Of a stretch of DNA of 64,000 bases, positions 12,226-22,204 are shown piece by piece. The position numbers and the translations under genes were made by a program. Under the pieces are notes generated by a model. That model made no database searches. It was not told the DNA's origin and saw only the letters and a list, made by a program, of their open reading frames with translations. Origin of the DNA: Bufo bufo (lineage: Eukaryota; Chordata; Amphibia; Anura; Bufonidae); assembly GCF_905171765.1 (NCBI RefSeq), contig NC_053392.1, forward strand, positions 345,294,995-345,358,994. The letters run 5' to 3'. Numbering within the stretch: position 1 is the stretch's first letter; the number at the start of each line of letters is the position of its first letter.

Positions 12226-12494
12226 GGGCGCATTCACATGACCGTAGTGTTTTGCGGTCCGCAAATTGCAGATCCATGTGTGTTCCGCAATTTGTGGACT
12301 GCACATGGCCCCCACTATCATAGAAAATGCCTATTCTTGTCCGCAATTGTAGACAAGAATAGGACATGCTCTATCTTTTTTGTGGGGACGCGGAACGGAA
12401 CTACGGATGCGAACAGTGCACGGTGTGTTTTGCGGTCCCATTGAAATAAATGGGTCCGTACCCATTCCGCAAAATTCGTTGTGTGAATGAGCCC
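12226..12494. mobile_element. TAA-type MITE, GCATTCACATG family
   Basis: GGGCGCATTCACATGACCG follows TAA (12223-12225), and TGTGAATGAGCCC precedes TAA (12495-12497). It carries CCCATTGAAATAAATGGG, an internal motif shared with many other MITEs of the window. Confidence 0.8.
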
Positions 12495-12550
12495 TAACAG
12501 TAATCAAATCTCAATGGATTTAGATTACCTTTCCCTTGATGTACTACCCT

Positions 12551-13530
12551 ATACTGTTCCTGTTGGGGGCTGAATCCAACAGGCTATTACAGTTGCATTC
12601 TCTTCCTGCTTTGCTTTTAAAGGGATTGTGTCACCTAAAACATTGATGATATGAACTAATAGACCAAAAAGAGAAAAAACATGGGTGCATCTAGTTTTAA
12701 ACCTAATTATGAGTCAAATGTGTCAAAAAGAAATAGCCATTGCTTGTAGCTCACCAATGAAACATGGCTTAGTAGGAAAGCAGGCATAGTGTTTGTCATG
12801 TATGTACCGCCCCAGTAAGTGCGACTGAAAGGAGTTGATCTACTTGTACTCACTCAATCTTGCACGCACCTTCCTCTCATGCTGCTCCACACAGTCCATG
12901 CACCTCAAACAGATGCTGTTATCACCCATTGTTACAGTAGATCAAATGCCAATCCATTAACACACAAGTACATGTTACAGGCAGTGGGTGTGAAACCAAA
13001 CGGTTTGAGTTTGGGTAATCCTAAGGTTTTTATCCTGGCAGTCCTCTGGTTTTCAACTTTTAACCTATATACAAGGATCTTGACTTCGCTGCAGGGAAGC
13101 TCGCTACCTCCTGGAGAAGCCCCAGTGTGATTGACAATTAACCCGCAGGGTTCACACACTCTAGTGTGAGGAAATGAAGGATAAGTCAAACTCAGTCAGG
13201 GCAGGCAGAGTTTGTGCAAGTCCGTGATACACTCCAAGTATCAGGGCAGGCAGCACAGGGTCAGTACCATGATTAGGCACGGGTCAGGGGGCACAGAGTT
13301 AGAATCTAGGAATCAGGTAGAATACGGACAGACAAGCAGATTATAGCACGCTTTCACAGGATCTAGCAGGCTAGTAAAACTATTTCTCAGGCAGAGAACG
13401 AGACAAAGAGCACAGCATATATAGAAAATGCCTAGAAAAATCTCCCATAGAAGTCAGTGAGGTCCCCTCCAGACCACTGTGTCTATGGACCATGTGGCTG
13501 CCTTAAAGCAATTCTTAATGCTTTCTAAAT
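12551..13530. other. Unrecognised repeat-like DNA
   Basis: 12640-12780 opens like a TTAA element (TTAAAGGGATTGTGTCACC). 13130-13420 is built of CAGGGCAGGCAG-like and GGTCAGG words similar in style to 16200-16330, suggesting a related but different dispersed repeat. No gene is visible. Confidence 0.3.
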
Positions 13531-13535
13531 GCTGT

Positions 13536-13968
13536 TGAAGAACTCCCACAAAAAATGTAATTGCATTTTCTAACCTGTTAGAAAGGTACATGTAATCTGT
13601 AGTGAAGGTAATCTTCTTACTAGTGTCTGTATTTGTGAGTTATAACCTCCATTCTGCTTCTCGGCTGTGTCATGTGACCCTCCAAATAACACAGTTTCTT
13701 ATGTGTGGACAGGAAGTCAGTTTCTCCATGTATTCCTAGGGGAGCCTCAATGTCAGTCTCATATGACAAACTGACTTCCTGTCCTGTGTTTTCTGGAGAT
13801 CAGAATCTTGGTCACATGACACAGCTGAGAATTAGAAGGAAGGGGATAACTCGCAAATACAGACACTGATGGATGAGAAGATTACATTCCCTACAGATTG
13901 TAGCATGTACCTTTCTAACAGGTCACAAAATACATTTTTTGTGGGAGTTCGTCTTTAACAACAGCTAA
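13536..13968. mobile_element. Inverted-repeat MITE with GGACAGGAAGTCAG arms
   Basis: Outer arms CTCCCACAAAAAATG and CATTTTTTGTGGGAG are inverted, as are TAGAAAGGTACATG and CATGTACCTTTCTA. The centre carries ACAGGAAGTCAGTTTCTCC and its inverse. A disrupted relative lies at 44237-45000, where two other MITEs sit inside it. Confidence 0.65.
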
Positions 13969-14354
13969 AGCAAGAACATAATCATGTTCAGGAAATAGAA
14001 TAAAAAATGTATAATCAGAAAATAAAAACAGATTAGAAAAAAGGAGATGTGCTGCTATCTGGTTTTAATTGGCAAATCAAATTTTTGGCGACACTTCCTT
14101 TGACAAATTAAAAGCAGCTGCACACAGAACTAATGAGCGGTTTAACCTTTGTAATGCTAATAATGAAGTGAGGTTCAAATCAGAATACATTTTCCCCAGT
14201 AGACACACAGGACACTGGTGCCCAGGCCCACTGCAAAAGTGCAGAGGAGGGACAGTGGGTCCTGCGATAGACACAGGGAGACTAGACCCTGTCTGCCCAA
14301 AGTAATGGGGCAGCGGCAGGCACAGACCACCGACATGGCAGTACATACCAGCAC

Positions 14355-14650
14355 TAGTGTTGAGCGCGAATATTCGAAGGGCAAATTTTAATCGCGAATA
14401 TCGCCACTTCGAGAATTCGCTAATATTTAGAATATAGTGCTATATATTCGTATTCGCGAATAGTGTTGAATATTCTAATTGCGAATTTATCGCAAATTTA
14501 TCATGAATATATTACATTGCCGATTTTCGCAATCAAGTAAACAATGACTGGAGATCACGAATTCTCGGATTTGCAAATTTATGGCGAATATTCGGCCAAA
14601 AATGTGCGAAATATTGCAATTTCGAATATTGCCTATGCCGCTCATCACTA
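14355..14650. mobile_element. hAT-type MITE with exact 8-bp target duplication
   Basis: ACCAGCAC occurs at 14347-14354 and again at 14651-14658. The ends TAGTGTTGAGCG and CGCTCATCACTA are inverted. The interior is AT-rich with repeated GCGAATATTCG words. Eight-bp duplication with a TAG/CAG tip is diagnostic of hAT transposition. Confidence 0.85.
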
Positions 14651-14757
14651 ACCAGCACTTTCAGGCATCATTCTTTATAAAGCTACTATTAGAGCTATGA
14701 GGAAAAAGTTTCAAACACAATTTACGTAAATGCCTGAAAGCAGTGTGTGTTGGTATG

Positions 14758-15086
14758 TAGTGATGGCCAGTTCGCCCGCGAACACATGCGAGCTGCCATC
14801 TTAACTGACAAGTCCGGTGATGTACAGGTAAGTCCATACCTTTGCCTGTGCGCGAGCCGGTCTGAAATGAACTGCGGTCTCCGGGTGTAGGCAGTTCCGA
14901 GAACAGCCCGATGAAGGCCCCCAGAGGGCTGTTCTCGGAACTGCCTGCTCCCGGTGACCGCATTTCATTTCAGACCGGCTCGCGCACAGGCAAAGGTAAG
15001 GACTTACCTGTGCATCGCCGGACTTGTCAGTTAAGATGGCATCTCGCATGTGTTCGCGGGCGAACACGGCGAACTGGCCATCACTG
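14758..15086. mobile_element. hAT-type hairpin MITE with exact 8-bp target duplication
   Basis: TTGGTATG occurs at 14750-14757 and 15087-15094. The ends TAGTGATGGCCAGTTCG and CGAACTGGCCATCACTG are inverted, and the arms stay complementary almost to the centre near 14925, so a single strand could form a hairpin of about 150 bp. Confidence 0.88.
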
Positions 15087-15100
15087 TTGGTATGTACTTA

Positions 15101-15769
15101 CAGGTGAAACTCGAAAAATTTGAATATCGTGCAAAGTTAACTTATTTCAGTAATGCAACTTAAAAGGTGAAACTAACATATGAGATAGACTCATTACATG
15201 CAAAGCGAGACATTTCGAGCCTTTATTTGGTATAATTTGGGTGATTATGGCTTATAGTTTATGAAACCCCAAAGTCACAATCTCAGAAAATTAGAATATT
15301 ACATGAAATCAATAAAAAAAAGGATGTTAAATAGAAGAATGAAGGACCTCTGAAAAGTATAATCAGGCATATGCACTCAGTACTTGGTTTGGACCCCTTT
15401 TGCATCAATTACTGCCTCAATGCGGTGTGGCATGAATGCTATCAGCCTATGGCACTGCTGAGGTGTTATGGAAGACCAGGATGCTTCAATAGCAGCCTTC
15501 AGCTTTTCTGCATTGTTCGGTCTCATGTCTCTCATCTTTCTCTTGGCAATGCCCCATACATTCTCTATGGGGTTCAGGTCAGGCGAGTTTGCTGGCCAAT
15601 CAAGCACAGTAATCCCATGGTCATTGAACCAGGTTTTGGTACTTTTGGCAGTGTGGGCAGGTGCCAAGTCCTGCTGGAAAATGAAGTCACATCTCCATAA
15701 AGCTTGTCTGCGGAAGGAAGCATGAAGTGCTCCAATATCTTCTGGTACACGACTGCATTGTCTCTGGAC
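15101..15769 (-). mobile_element. Truncated Tc1/mariner element
   Basis: Begins after a TA (15099-15100) with CAGGTGAAACTCGAAAAAT, the terminal sequence of a Tc1 family; the subterminal GGTGAAACTAAC repeats part of it. The element is cut off at 15769, where a TTAA-type MITE starts (TTAA 15770-15773), so its other end and the N-terminal half of the transposase are gone. Confidence 0.85.
15377..15667 (-). pseudogene. Tc1 transposase C-terminal fragment
   Basis: About 97 codons are open and end at the natural C-terminus. The frame begins in the APAHTAK stretch just after the second catalytic Asp of the DDE domain, and contains [13 protein letters not shown], which carries the third catalytic residue (Glu). 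The DNA-binding domain and the first catalytic Asp are absent because the element is truncated, so it cannot act. Confidence 0.88.
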
Positions 15770-15773
15770 TTAA

Positions 15774-16050
15774 AGGGGTTATCCCATCTTAGACAATGGG
15801 GGCATATCGCTAGGATATGCCCCTATTGTCTGATAGGTGTGGGTCCCACCTCTGGCACCCCGCACCTACAAGGAGAACAGAGACGGGGAGAGTTGTGGCC
15901 GGAGGAACCCGGGTTTCCCAGGGTCCGTCCACCACCAGGTGCAGCTCCCCGCCTCTCCTATTGAAGTGAATGGGAGTGCAACTTGCATGCGCGGCCACCG
16001 CTGCCATTCATTTCTATGGGGCCGACGGCTGCGCCCCCACAGAAACAGTA
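15774..16050. mobile_element. Left part of a TTAA-type MITE (ATGGGGGCATATCG family)
   Basis: After TTAA (15770-15773) comes AGGGGTTATCCCATC, then ACAATGGGGGCATATCG and the inverted GATATGCCCCTATTGT. The right inverted end is missing. Full relatives are at 38762-39057 and 54777-55066. Confidence 0.65.
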
Positions 16051-16059
16051 AATATTATT

Positions 16060-16420
16060 ATGGGGTGGAACATCAAGGGAAATGCAATCTAAATCCATCA
16101 AGATTTGGATTACTGTTACGGGCAGTGAGTGTGGACTTACTGTACCAACGAACCGGTTTGACTTCGATTTTTGATCTTGACTTTGATCTCTAAGACCCTC
16201 AGGGGTCAGAGACACCAGTGCAAAGCACTGAGAGGTCAGGCAATACTTATAGTCAGGAGACAGGCTAAGGTCAGGGCAGGTAGTGGAGAATCAGAGTCAG
16301 TTGTCAGGCAGAAGTTTGGTACACAAGCAGTCATAAAGAATAAAGCATCTTCACTGGTAAACTAGAAACCTCAGCTTAGACACCCTCCCAATGGAACCTC
16401 CTCATGGTCAGCTGTTTCAA
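16060..16420. repeat. Inverted partner of the 11.3-12.5 kb repeat
   Basis: Reverse complement of pieces of 11340-12550, here without the two MITEs that interrupt that copy. This gives the pre-insertion arrangement. Words shared include GGGTCAGAGACACCAGTG. Confidence 0.6.
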
Positions 16421-16576
16421 AGGATCTGGATCAGGCATCTGCATTGATGTTTTTATCCAGTAAGCGGAAATCTAGTAGGAAATCAGGCGAAAAATAAAAA
16501 TCATTGTGCCTGGCGAGAGTTGTGATGTTGGGCTGATTGAAGATACATTGAATTCTTATGATCAGTAAAGATTATA

Positions 16577-18179
16577 CAGTTGCAATAAAAAGTATGTGAA
16601 CCCTTTGGAATTATATGGATTTCTGCACAAATTGGTCATAAAATGTGATCTGATCTTCATCTAAGTCACAACGATAGACAATCACAGTCTGCACAAACTA
16701 ATAACACACAAAAAATTAAATGTTACCATGTTTTTATTGAACACACAATGTAAATATTCACAGTGCAGGTGGAAAAAATATGTGAACCCTTGGATTTAAT
16801 AACTGGTTGAACCTCCTTTGGCAGCAATAACTTCAACCAAACATTTCCTGTAGTTGCAGATCAGACGTGCACAACGGTCAGGAGTAATTCTTGACCATTC
16901 ATCTTTACAGAACTGTTTCAGTTCAGCAATATTCTTGGAATGTCTGGTGTGAATCGCTTTCTTGAGGTCCTGCCACAGCATCTCAATCGGGTTGAGGTCA
17001 GGACTCTGGGCCACTCCAGAAGGCATATTTTCTTCTGTTTAAGCCATTCTGTTGTTGATTTACTTCTATGACTTGGGTCGTTGTCCTGTTGCAACACCCA
17101 TCTTCTGTTGAGCTTCAGCTGGTGGACAGATAGTCTTAAGTTCTCCTGCAAATTGTATTGATAAACTTGGGAATTCATTTTTCCTTCGATGATAGCAATC
17201 CATCCAGCAAAGCAGCCCCAAACCATGATGCCCCCACCACCATACTTCACAGATGGGATGAGGTTTTGATGTTGGTGTGCTGTGCCTCTTTTTCTCCACA
17301 CAGTGTTGTGTGTTTCTTCCCAAAAACTCAACTTTGGTTTCATCTGTCCACAGAATATTTTGCCAGTACTGCTGTAGAACATCCAGGTGCTCTTGTGCAA
17401 ACTGTAAACAGGCAGCAATGTTTTTTTTGGACAGCAGTGGGTTCCTCTGTGGTATCCTCCCATGAAATCCATTCTTGTTTAGTGTTTTACATATCGTAGA
17501 TTCACTAACAGGGATGTTAGCAGATGCCAGAGACTTTTGTAAGTCTTTAGCTTACACTCTAGGATTCTTCTTCACCTCATGGAGCAGTCTGCGCTGTGCT
17601 CTTGCAGTCATCTTTACAGGACGGCCACTCCTAGGGAGAGTAGCAGCAGTGCTGAACATTCTCGATTTATAGACAATTTGTCTTACCGTGGACTGATGAA
17701 CAGCAAGGCTTTTGGAGATTCTTTTATAACCGTTTCCAGCTTTATGCAAGTCAACAATTCTTAATCGTAGGTCTTCTGAGAGCTCTTTTGTGCGAGGCAT
17801 CATTTACATCAGGCAATGCTTCTTGTGAAAAGCAAACCTAGAATTGGTGAGTGTTTTTTATAGGGCAGGGCAGCTGTAACCAACACCTCCAATCTCATCT
17901 CATTGATTGTACTCCAATTGGCTGACACCTCACTGCTGTTAGCTCTTGCAGATGTCATTAGTCTAGGGGTTCACATACTTTTTCCACCTGCACTGTGAAT
18001 GTTTACATGGTGTGTTCAATAAAAACATGGTAACATTTAATTATTTGTGTGTTATTAGTTTAAGCAGACTGTGATTATCTATTGTTGTGACTTAGATGAT
18101 GATCAGATAACATTTTATAAACAATTTGTGCAGAAATCCATATAATTCCAAAGGGTTCACATACTATTTCTTGCAACTG
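16577..18179 (-). mobile_element. Full-length Tc1/mariner element, 1.6 kb
   Basis: TA at 16575-16576 and 18180-18181. Ends CAGTTGCAATAAAAAGTATG and CATACTATTTCTTGCAACTG are inverted, and the terminal repeats extend roughly 200 bp with the subterminal words GTTCACATACTTTTTCC and GGTAACATTTAAT on both sides. Both ends being complete marks it as one intact insertion whose transposase has since decayed. Confidence 0.92.
16796..17803 (-). pseudogene. Tc1 transposase, frameshifted
   Basis: The N-terminal part (17803-17552) starts [20 protein letters not shown], a paired-type helix-turn-helix, followed by the [14 protein letters not shown] linker of the second DNA-binding domain. The central DDE part (17472-16918) shows VWGCFAGW and LQQDNDPSHRSK (second catalytic Asp). 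The C-terminal frame (17026-16796) carries [11 protein letters not shown] with the catalytic Glu. These lie in three frames, so at least two frameshifts break the gene. Length and order match Tc1 transposases of about 340 residues. Confidence 0.9.
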
Positions 18180-18352
18180 TAAATGGGTGATTAGCACCCT
18201 CCCGAAGGCAACGGCATTACTCCAAGGCCAGCTTGATCACCAGCAACTCTCTTTCTCTGATAGAGTAGTTATGTTCGGCAGGAGAAAAGGCCGTAGAATA
18301 GAAGCCACAAGTGACTATTTTGTTGATAGACGCCTTTAATTACCAACCTTAA

Positions 18353-18774
18353 AGGGGTTGTCTCACTTCAGTAAGTAGCATTTATCATGTAGAGAAAGTT
18401 AATACAAGCCACTTACTAATATATTGTGATTGTCCATATTTCTTCCTTTGTTGGCTGGATTGATTTTTCCATCAAATTATATACTGCTCGTTTCCATGGT
18501 TACAGACCACCCTGCAATCTATCACTGGTGGTCGTGCTTGCACACTATAGGAAAAAGCGTCAGCCTGTCTGGTGGCAGGGACCATAGAAGTGCACATAGG
18601 CTAGTGCTTTTTTCTATATTGTGCAAACACGACCACCACTGACGGATTGCAGGGTGGTCTGTAAGCATTGAAACAATCAGTGTATAATGTGATGGAAAAA
18701 TGAGTCCAGCCAGCAAAGGAAGCAATATGGATAATAACAATATATTAGTAAGTGACTTATATTAACTTTCTCCT
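18353..18774. mobile_element. TTAA-type palindromic MITE
   Basis: TTAA at 18349-18352 and 18775-18778. Arms match around GACCACCCTGCAATC and GATTGCAGGGTGGTC. The right end lacks about 35 bp that the left end has just inside the tip, so the ends are unequal. Confidence 0.65.
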
Positions 18775-19076
18775 TTAAGAAAGCTCTTATCACTGAATTC
18801 AGATCCCTACAAGCCTTGTTCCAAAGTATAGAGGAAAGTGTTCCCAGAAGAGTAAAAACTGTAATAGCAGCATAGTAATTATAGTCCCACAATTATATGT
18901 TCAAAGGTCCAGATGTGGATGTGATATTCGGTTGCACACATACCTTTGACCATGCAATAGTCACACACGTGTTTTTTATATCATTTATGTATAGATATAT
19001 AGCAAAATAGAATGGTACCATGTTTGGAAGTGCAATCTACTTTGGGGTTAAAAAGGATGGAAATATTTTAACAGTG

Positions 19077-19917
19077 ATATCTTTATTAGTTTACCAGAAA
19101 AATGTTATTTGCAAGCTTTCAGAGCAGAGAGATCTGTTAGTTACCCCCTATACTATCATACTTGGTACAACCCCTTTAAATTAAGGCGTTCTATAGTGTC
19201 CATTAATGAGGTACAGAAAACGCTCTCAGACTTTATGCTTTGTCAGAATTCAGTATGAGCACGCACATTCATATATACGACCTACATACAACTGCATGTC
19301 CACTTAAAATAAAAGGGTGATCTCATTACTGAGCTGCCCGAAATCTCAGCTAAAAGACAAATGGGGTCATCAAACTGGTGTAAAGTCGAACTGGCTTAGT
19401 TACCCATAGCAGCCAATCAGATTCCACCTTTCATTTTTGACAGCTCCTTTGGAAAATGAAAGGTGGAATCTGATTGGTTGCTATGGGCAACTAAGCCAGT
19501 TCGACTTTACACCAGTTTGATGACCCCATTTGTCTTTTAGCTGAGATTTCGGGCAGCTCAGTAATGAGATCACCCTTTTATTTTAAGTGGACATGCAGTT
19601 GTATGTAGGTCGTATATATGAATGTGCGTGCTCATACTAAATTCTGACAAAGCATAAAGTCTGAGAGCGTTTTCTGTACCTCATTAATGGACACTATAGA
19701 ACGCCTTAATTTAAAGGGGTTGTACCAAGTATGATAGTATAGGGGGTAACTAACAGATCAGTGCCATCCTAATGGAGCAGTGGGCAATGCGCCCTGCTGC
19801 TACATTCATTCTCTATGGGACTTTCTCTTAGTCATTCATTTGTAAAGGTGGCTGATGAAGGAGTCTCTCTGCTCTGAAAGCTTGCAAATAACATTTTTCT
19901 GGTAAACTAATAAACTA
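19077..19917. repeat. Large near-perfect palindrome centred on a hairpin MITE
   Basis: Sequence from about 19131 to 19442 is repeated inverted from about 19443 to 19761. By eye I see one clear mismatch in the roughly 240 bp of arm that lies outside the central MITE. The centre is the GATTTATCAAA-type hairpin MITE. The outermost parts (19077-19130 and about 19859-19917) also match, but the right arm has about 98 bp (19761-19858) absent on the left. The arms include DNA that is not part of the MITE, for example CATTAATGAGGTACAG and ATATACGACCTACATAC, so this is a genomic inverted duplication, not just a transposon. Confidence 0.9.
19840..19900 (+). ncRNA. Hammerhead-like motif in the palindrome's right arm (weak)
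   Basis: CTGATGA is followed by AGGAG, a loop, CTCT and GAAA, the spacing of the hammerhead core, and ATTTGT upstream could pair with GCAAAT downstream. The expected cleavage triplet (NUH) is not evident and the stem III position does not fit well. It may be a piece of a PLE terminal repeat. Confidence 0.25.
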
Positions 19918-20516
19918 ACAAATCTTTGACATGGGATCAATTTATAACAATAAGGGGCTGATTTATGGAAGAGTTCTTGGAGTCGTTTTGACGTAAACTG
20001 CAACAAATTCTGTGACCTTTTTACTACAAAATCACAGTGAGATAAAGTTGTCACCGTCATTTTGTAGTAAAGAGATCACAGAGCATTATCAATCATGTTA
20101 CTGCTCCGTGTCTCTGCTGTCCAGAGCGCAGCTTGGCTCTCTTTCACGCAGCGGATTCCACGCACGGCATCCGCTCGTCTGAAAGACCCCTTACACAAGT
20201 AGACACATTTAAAGACGCATCCTAATTTTCTTCAATAAGTGAAACGACTTGTAAGGCCTAAAGGTGGACTTGCACTCGGAGGTGCGCGTACCTTAATCAT
20301 CATTCCCGGACAGCAGATTGTGCTGTCTCAACAGTGATCTGCTGCCCAGGAACAATGATTTTGTATGGGGACAAGCGATCGCAATATCGACCGCTCGCCC
20401 TCATACTGTGGAGGTGATCCCTGCATGTAAATGCAGTGATTCACCTCCATTTAACGAGCAGCCGACTGTCACTTCCATCCCAACAATCTGCTCCTCCTCA
20501 GTGTGTGTGAATGCGC

Positions 20517-20925
20517 CTTTATTCACATCTCCGTTTTTCACTGACGTGTGCTGTACGCATTTTCTGTGGACAGCAAACGTACCCATTGATTTAAATGTGT
20601 CTGTTCACGTTTCACTTTTTTTTTTACTGACCGTGGGTCAGTAAAAAAAATCACGGGCAGATGCACTACTTTGATCCATGATGTGGACCAAGCACGCCCA
20701 TTGAAATCTATGGGTCCGTTATATGCCCGTGTTGCGTACGTTTTTCACTGAAGAGAAGATTCTTTGGAAATTAATTTTCAGCTGAGCAACTTCCGTTAAT
20801 TACGGATGACACACCGATGGAAAATATGGACACACGGACCAAACACGGATCTTTCAGGGATGAAACACATATGCTTTTTTTTCACGGACGTGACACTGAC
20901 ACGGAAAAGTGAATAAGGCCTCAGC
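20517..20925. mobile_element. MITE-like inverted repeat (TTCACATCTCCG)
   Basis: TTATTCACATCTCCGTTTTTCAC at the left matches, inverted, GGAAAAGTGAATAAGG at the right, with internal paired words around TACTGACCGTGGGTCAGTA. The target duplication is unclear. Confidence 0.45.
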
Positions 20926-21030
20926 GTGTGATCAGGGATTTCCATCAGTAATTGGGAGCTAAAACCAGGAGTGAATCCTCCACTAAGATAAGGTACAATG
21001 GAAGTATCTGCACCAGTTCTGAGTCTTTAA

Positions 21031-21269
21031 GGCTACATGCACACGACCGTATGTGTTTTGCAGTCCGCAAAATGCGGATCCACAAAAAAAAGGATGCCAG
21101 AATAGGACATGTTATATTGTTTTGGCGGGGCTACGGAACGGACATACTGATGCGGACAGCACACGGTGTGCTGTCCACATTTTTTGCGGACCCATTGAAA
21201 TAAATGGGTCCACATCCTATCCGCAAAAAAAACAGAACGGAAACAAACAACGTTTTAGTGCATGTAGCC
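21031..21269. mobile_element. TAA-type MITE (GGCTACATGCACACG ends)
   Basis: TAA at 21028-21030 and 21270-21272; ends GGCTACATGCACACGACC and TGCATGTAGCC are inverted. It contains the shared motif CCCATTGAAATAAATGGG. It sits about 470 bp into FRK intron 1. Confidence 0.82.
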
Positions 21270-21369
21270 TAACCCAAATGGAAATCACTGACCAAACATT
21301 GACGTGTGAACGAGGCCTAAATCACGTGTTCCCTAGGTGGCATTCCAAACACATCATATGACACATCAC

Positions 21370-21686
21370 CAGGGGTGTAGCTAAAGGCACATGGGCCCTG
21401 GTGTAAGAGTTCAGCTTGGGCCCCCCTTCCCTCAGTCCTTTGTGGCCCCGGGCAGGGAAGCACATAGCCTTCGTGCTGCCTGAGGCAACACAGCACCCCC
21501 AGCCCATGCCAAATTCTTGACCTAACCCCTTCCCTCCAGCCAGAGGTTTAACTTGACCTGTATGCACTTTTTATAATACCAGTGTTACCAGTGTCTTCTT
21601 ATGTGTCACAAGGGTCTTAGGTCCCCCTCAGGCTCCTGGGTCCGGTAGCGACTGCCACCTCTGCACCCCCGATAGCTACGCCCCTG
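21370..21686. mobile_element. hAT-type MITE with exact 8-bp target duplication
   Basis: CACATCAC at 21362-21369 and 21687-21694. Ends CAGGGGTGTAGCTA and TAGCTACGCCCCTG are inverted and have the CAGGGG tip common in vertebrate hAT MITEs. The interior is GC-rich. Confidence 0.9.
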
Positions 21687-21734
21687 CACATCACTCTTCC
21701 ACCCTATAACTAAACATATAATGACAGCATTTTG

Positions 21735-21740
21735 ACTTAC
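21735..21740 (-). other. frk: Splice donor of FRK coding exon 1
   Basis: On the minus strand the exon ends ...AAACC at 21741 and is followed by GTAAGT, a perfect donor consensus. It interrupts the codon after its second base (phase 2). Confidence 0.85.
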
Positions 21741-22135
21741 GGTTTAGACTCAATACTGTGGACTGGAGCCACATAGTTTGCTGGGACAAATCCTTCTGCC
21801 TTCCCTCGAGGTGTCAAGGCTCTAGCTTTCCACCAACTGTCATGAGTAAAATTTAAGATAAGCAGTTGGTCCCCGGCATAGAAACTTAGCTCGTCACTTG
21901 TGCGGGCCTCGTAATCAAATAACGCCACATAGGCTACGCTGGAGTCTTTCCGTGAATGTACAGGTACAGTAATATTTTGGGGTGTCTCGTGGTCCAGCAC
22001 GGGACGCGAACCAGCATTCTCCACATGATTATTCACAATAACAGTGTCACCTACTTTGTAACTTTCAGATCTATTATCAGAGAGTATACAAGTCTGTAGG
22101 CAACAGCTGCAATGCTTCCTGCAGAAGTTTCCCAT
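21741..22135 (-). CDS. frk: FRK-type Src-family tyrosine kinase, first coding exon (partial)
   Basis: FRK is a non-receptor tyrosine kinase of the Src-related BRK/FRK group, built as a short N-terminus, SH3, SH2 and kinase domain. This exon encodes 131 residues plus two bases. It starts MGNFCRKHCSCC: Gly2 suits N-myristoylation and Cys5/9/11/12 suit palmitoylation, so membrane attachment is inferred. SH3 spans about residues 68-123 with ALFDYEAR (71-78), the paired WW (101-102) and GFVPANYV (115-122). The exon ends at a GTAAGT donor just past SH3. The start at 22135 is chosen because it gives Met-Gly-Asn with A at -3 and G at +4; an in-frame ATG at 22204 would bury that signal. SH2 and kinase exons lie beyond the window. 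The divergent nt5dc1 gene favours FRK over PTK6 or SRMS. A frameshift-free reading and a clean donor suggest a live gene. Confidence 0.85.
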
Positions 22136-22204
22136 ATTCACGGCTGAAATAATGCTAATTCCTCGTTCTCTCAGGTAGAGTTTCTGTACAGGTGTGTCCC
22201 CCAC

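Larger units (their letters stand above)
11340..12550. repeat. Dispersed repeat, inverted partner at 16060-16400
   Basis: The pieces 11340-11585, 12166-12222 and 12498-12550 read, in reverse complement, as the stretch at 16060-16400 (shared words include CTGCCCTGACCTTAGCC and CAAAGTCAAACCGG). Here the copy is interrupted by a TTAA MITE (11707-12162) and a TAA MITE (12226-12494). The type is unknown; the GTCAGG-rich wording suggests a long terminal repeat or satellite-like element. Confidence 0.55.

Noticed and set aside
22136..22204. Upstream in-frame ATG for FRK at 22204
   Set aside because: It would put 23 residues ahead of Met-Gly-Asn-Phe-Cys and abolish the acylation signal; the ATG at 22135 has a good context.
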